In this document: piece after piece, positions 61,172-64,000 of the stretch | How positions within the stretch are numbered: position 1 is the stretch's first letter | Layout: every line of letters starts with the position of its first letter | DNA from: Rutpela maculata | Lineage: Eukaryota; Arthropoda; Insecta; Coleoptera; Cerambycidae | Assembly: GCA_936432065.2 (NCBI GenBank) | Contig: OW386289.2 | Span: 19,736,277 to 19,800,276, forward strand | DNA length: 64,000 nt | Direction: 5' to 3' | Made by a program: the position numbers and the translations under genes | The notes under the pieces: model-generated | The model's database searches: none | Told to the model about the DNA's origin: nothing | Seen by the model: only the letters and a program-made list of their open reading frames with translations

Positions 61172-61668
61172 CTCACGGTCATTAAAGTGTAACGGTTACC
61201 TCATCCAGTAGCTTCTAGACGAAGGAGCGCGCGGGGGGGGGGACTTGGGTCTATCGCCTACGTCATGTAGCCACCTATATCTTTGTCTCTATCTTTTGCA
61301 TGGGCATAGGATATCTGTCTCTCTTGCAGGCTTTATTTGTTTAATTATTCAGGTCAAGGTAAAAGTCTAGGTAGATCCAGAGCCGGCACTAGTTGCCACG
61401 TGTTGTGTTTTCAATTTGTCTGGCATACTACGACAGTGTGTTTATTTTTATATTGTTTGTTGCACTGTCACTGTTTGGTATAATAAACTAGTTTGCTGTC
61501 GTCCCAGTGTATACTATTCTTCTATATCAGTGTTCATTAATTGAGTGAGTAGCAAAATGTCTAGTGCCGGCCCTGGCTAGGTCTAGAGGCTACGTCATTT
61601 TCGGTTACTTCCCCCGAGAGCTCCTTCGTCAAAAAGCTGTGGGATGATGCAACCGTATAGTTTACTGA
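61172..61668. mobile_element. MITE-like element, about 0.5 kb
   Basis: CGGTCATTAAAGTGTAACGG on the left and its diverged inverse near 61640-61668 (...TTTACTGACCG) form about 30-bp imperfect terminal repeats. GAAGGAGC/GCTCCTTC lies inside them. A G-run is at 61232-61241. Non-coding. Confidence 0.65.
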
Positions 61669-62239
61669 CCGTGATTTTTACTGACATAAATGACATGACA
61701 TCTTATTAAACATTTTTAAACTATGATAATTTATTTCTTATAAATTTTTAGATGTGGCATGAAAAGTAGTTCCAACCCGCAGACTTTGAATGTGAACATT
61801 GTGAAAGACTTAATCCGTTATGGAGATCAAAGAAGATCAAGAAAGAAATAGCTAGGTGAATTTTTATTATAAGGCATATAACTGTAATCATATCTTGAAT
61901 ATATATAGTTTCGGAAATGTTTGTTTCATTGATCACTTCAAATTCATTTAATACTTTTTACATTTTTAAATCTAATTTTTATTATTTCACTTAGAGACAT
62001 TTTTCTGGGGCCCCACTTTAGTGAGTAATATATAAAACAATTAAAATATCTAGGTATACGTGCAAGATTTATACGCAAATATCAAACAATTATGTTGCCT
62101 TTTTATATATTTTCCGAAGTCTCAAGAAAAATGTAAGGAAAGGGTAAGTAAAAAGAGTGTGAAATATACCTTTTGAGTAAAATTTCAGCAATATCAGGCT
62201 ACTTTGATGAAATTTTTTTGTCTGAAGTAAGCCATTACT

Positions 62240-62990
62240 TTTAAAATGAATAAAATAAATCTATTTTTCAACAAATAAATCTTCTTTTATATTACGAAAA
62301 AATAACTCAATGAAACTCAAAAATCACTGATGAAAGATGTATATTTTATACCCCGCTCCAACAGAAAATGATTAATTTTAAATAAGTTATGTTTCCTCAT
62401 ATTGAATTTTTTGATACTGTTTTTTATCGAAAAAAATTATTTCATCAAAGTCGGCTGACGTTTTATACATAGTGTATGATTTTACATTCTGAACAACTTT
62501 TCTCCTTTTTTTTTCATTTTGAAAAATAAAGGTGTATTCATATTATTTCTTAAATATTTGTTTGCAAATCACCCTGTATACTTAAAATTATATTCTCATA
62601 TACAGCAACATAATTATATATGTAACTATATATATTATGCAATGAGAATAATTTTAGGTATACAGGGGATTTTGAAAAAATATTTAAGAAATAATACACT
62701 TTTATTTTGAAAATGAAAAAAAAAATGAGAAAAGTTGTTCAGAATGTAAAATCACACACTACGTATAAAATGTCATCCGACTTTGATGAACTAATTTTTT
62801 TCGACATAAAACAACATAAAAAATTCAATATGAGGAAACATAATTTATTCAAAAATTCATCATTTTTTATTGGAGCCGGATATAAAATATCGTGAAATCA
62901 GTGATTTTAAAATTTCAATGGAGTTATTTTTTCATAATATAAAAGTAGATTTATTTGTTGCAATATAGATTATTTTTATTTATTTTAAAA
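62240..62990. repeat. Hairpin of about 750 bp in element F
   Basis: The arms of about 370 bp meet near 62620. AAATCACCCTGTATAC near 62567 is answered by GTATACAGGGGATTTTG near 62653, and outer sequences ATAAATCTATTTTTCAAC and inverse also pair. The opposed frames in the arms mirror each other and are not genes. Confidence 0.78.
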
Positions 62991-63245
62991 GAAATTGGGT
63001 GGTAACATTCAAGTTGTTATAATATATATTTTTTGTACACAATATGATCATATCTGCATCACAAATGGGTGGTGCTGATGTGGCTGAAAAGTGGAAAATA
63101 AGTCACTTTTGACGACGTGGCTGAGTGCGGCCGTTTAGCGTCACTGTGACGGCATTACCACGTGGTTGCAAACAAGAATGACGACGTCACTGTTGCAAAA
63201 ATCACATCATTATGATGTTAAAATGATGTGGTTTGGTTTGCTGGG

Positions 63246-64000
63246 AACGTTCGTAAATTCACTATTCACTAAATAATATTTGAACAGATATAGTATCAAT
63301 GTAATATACTGAGGGGTGGTGTTTTAAAATTGAAAAGCTATCATATCAATTCAGAAATGAGACAGCCATCTCTGTTGTCCCCTGGGAACGGATTCTATAT
63401 TACTGTACGCTGACACCAACAATTTGCAGTCCGAACTAAAGTTACATGTTGTTCAGGGTACACAAATATTCCTAGAGTGAACGTACCTACCTATCATTGC
63501 TGACGACATATAAAATTCATTATTGAAAAACAATCTGTTTTGTAGTGTCCTTTCTTCAGGTTTATCATCAGTGAATGTATTCATTAATTTTTCTTGAGGA
63601 CTAAGTAATCTATCATTTTCTTTAAATATTTTATCCTTTACTTCATCTTCTTCATCGGTATTCTCAGCGTCTGAAATATTTGTGCAAGTCAATTTAGCCC
63701 ATCGTTTTCTTTAATTACTTCATAATTACAGTCATTCTTTTACCTTCTACAGCGGGTCTGAAATATTCGTGAACATTTTATTATTTAATCTTTTCAAAGA
63801 TTTCGCATACATGTAGCCCTTCTTTTTATCGATACGTCTTTGCCACTGTTCTTCTTCTAGAGGGTTATCGATTTCCATATCCACCATGTTTTCTTTGCAG
63901 ATTTTACCTTTTTTCCTTGGTACTTTTCCAATTTCGAGGCAATTATTTACAGATCAGTTTTTATTCGTTTATGAATTTGCTCAACAAACCTTCCAACTTT
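63246..64000 (-). pseudogene. Transposase-like remnant, copy 2 part A (runs off the window)
   Basis: Minus-strand counterpart of 23330-24009. The acidic frame 63453-63692 is almost identical to 23627-23866, and the lysine-rich stretch follows toward 64000. The rest lies beyond the window. Confidence 0.65.

Overview
The window is eukaryotic and almost entirely built of transposable elements. It is AT-rich (except for the LINE), has spliced genes with GT/AG introns, arthropod-type Ty3/gypsy and R1-like retroelements, and many MITEs and palindromic elements. An insect is the best guess, and a sap-feeding hemipteran such as an aphid is plausible; no species is claimed. No tRNA, rRNA, CRISPR array or convincing single-copy host gene was found.

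Layout. 1-5334 is a decayed Ty3/gypsy element on the minus strand (protease-RT at 1-1294, broken gag at 1318-2126 and 5116-5334). Its gag is split by a 2.98-kb long-TIR DNA element (2130-5112) that carries a broken gene with a CXC/tesmin-like cysteine motif. A 147-bp satellite (5345-6375) follows, then a dispersed repeat (6405-10345) that itself carries a 1.55-kb palindromic insertion. 10346-13025 is one arm of a 2.6-kb repeat whose inverted partner is at 31322-33913. 13030-15520 is about 140-bp satellite DNA with a MITE and a 64-bp perfect palindrome. 15719-21023 is a nearly complete R1-like non-LTR retrotransposon lying inside (ACT)n repeats. 22720-24009 plus 33914-34665 is a DNA transposon remnant with a Ulp1-type protease, split by a 9.9-kb element (24010-33913) that contains a 4.6-kb palindrome of tandem repeats.

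36029-47526 is the most informative gene: eight exons can be traced for a Mutator-like transposase joined to a YqaJ (lambda-exonuclease type) nuclease. Exon 3 is cut by a 3.8-kb insertion, a hAT-type element sits in an intron, and a block holding exon 6 is inverted with a 132-bp inverted duplication at its edges. 48245-51258 is another insertion. 53742-54748 plus 63246-64000 is a second, minus-strand copy of the Ulp1 transposon, split by an 8.5-kb element (54749-63245).

The unifying observation is a family of large insertions that begin CCCAG and end CTGGG, each flanked by a 2-bp duplication: 24010-33913, 37779-41600, 48245-51258 and 54749-63245, with an unpaired end at 10346. Three have an unoccupied counterpart or an interrupted exon that proves the insertion. 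They share only about 5-12 terminal bases; each has its own subterminal motif, and each contains short exon-like pieces. None encodes a recognisable transposase here. This is the best candidate for an undescribed system in the window.
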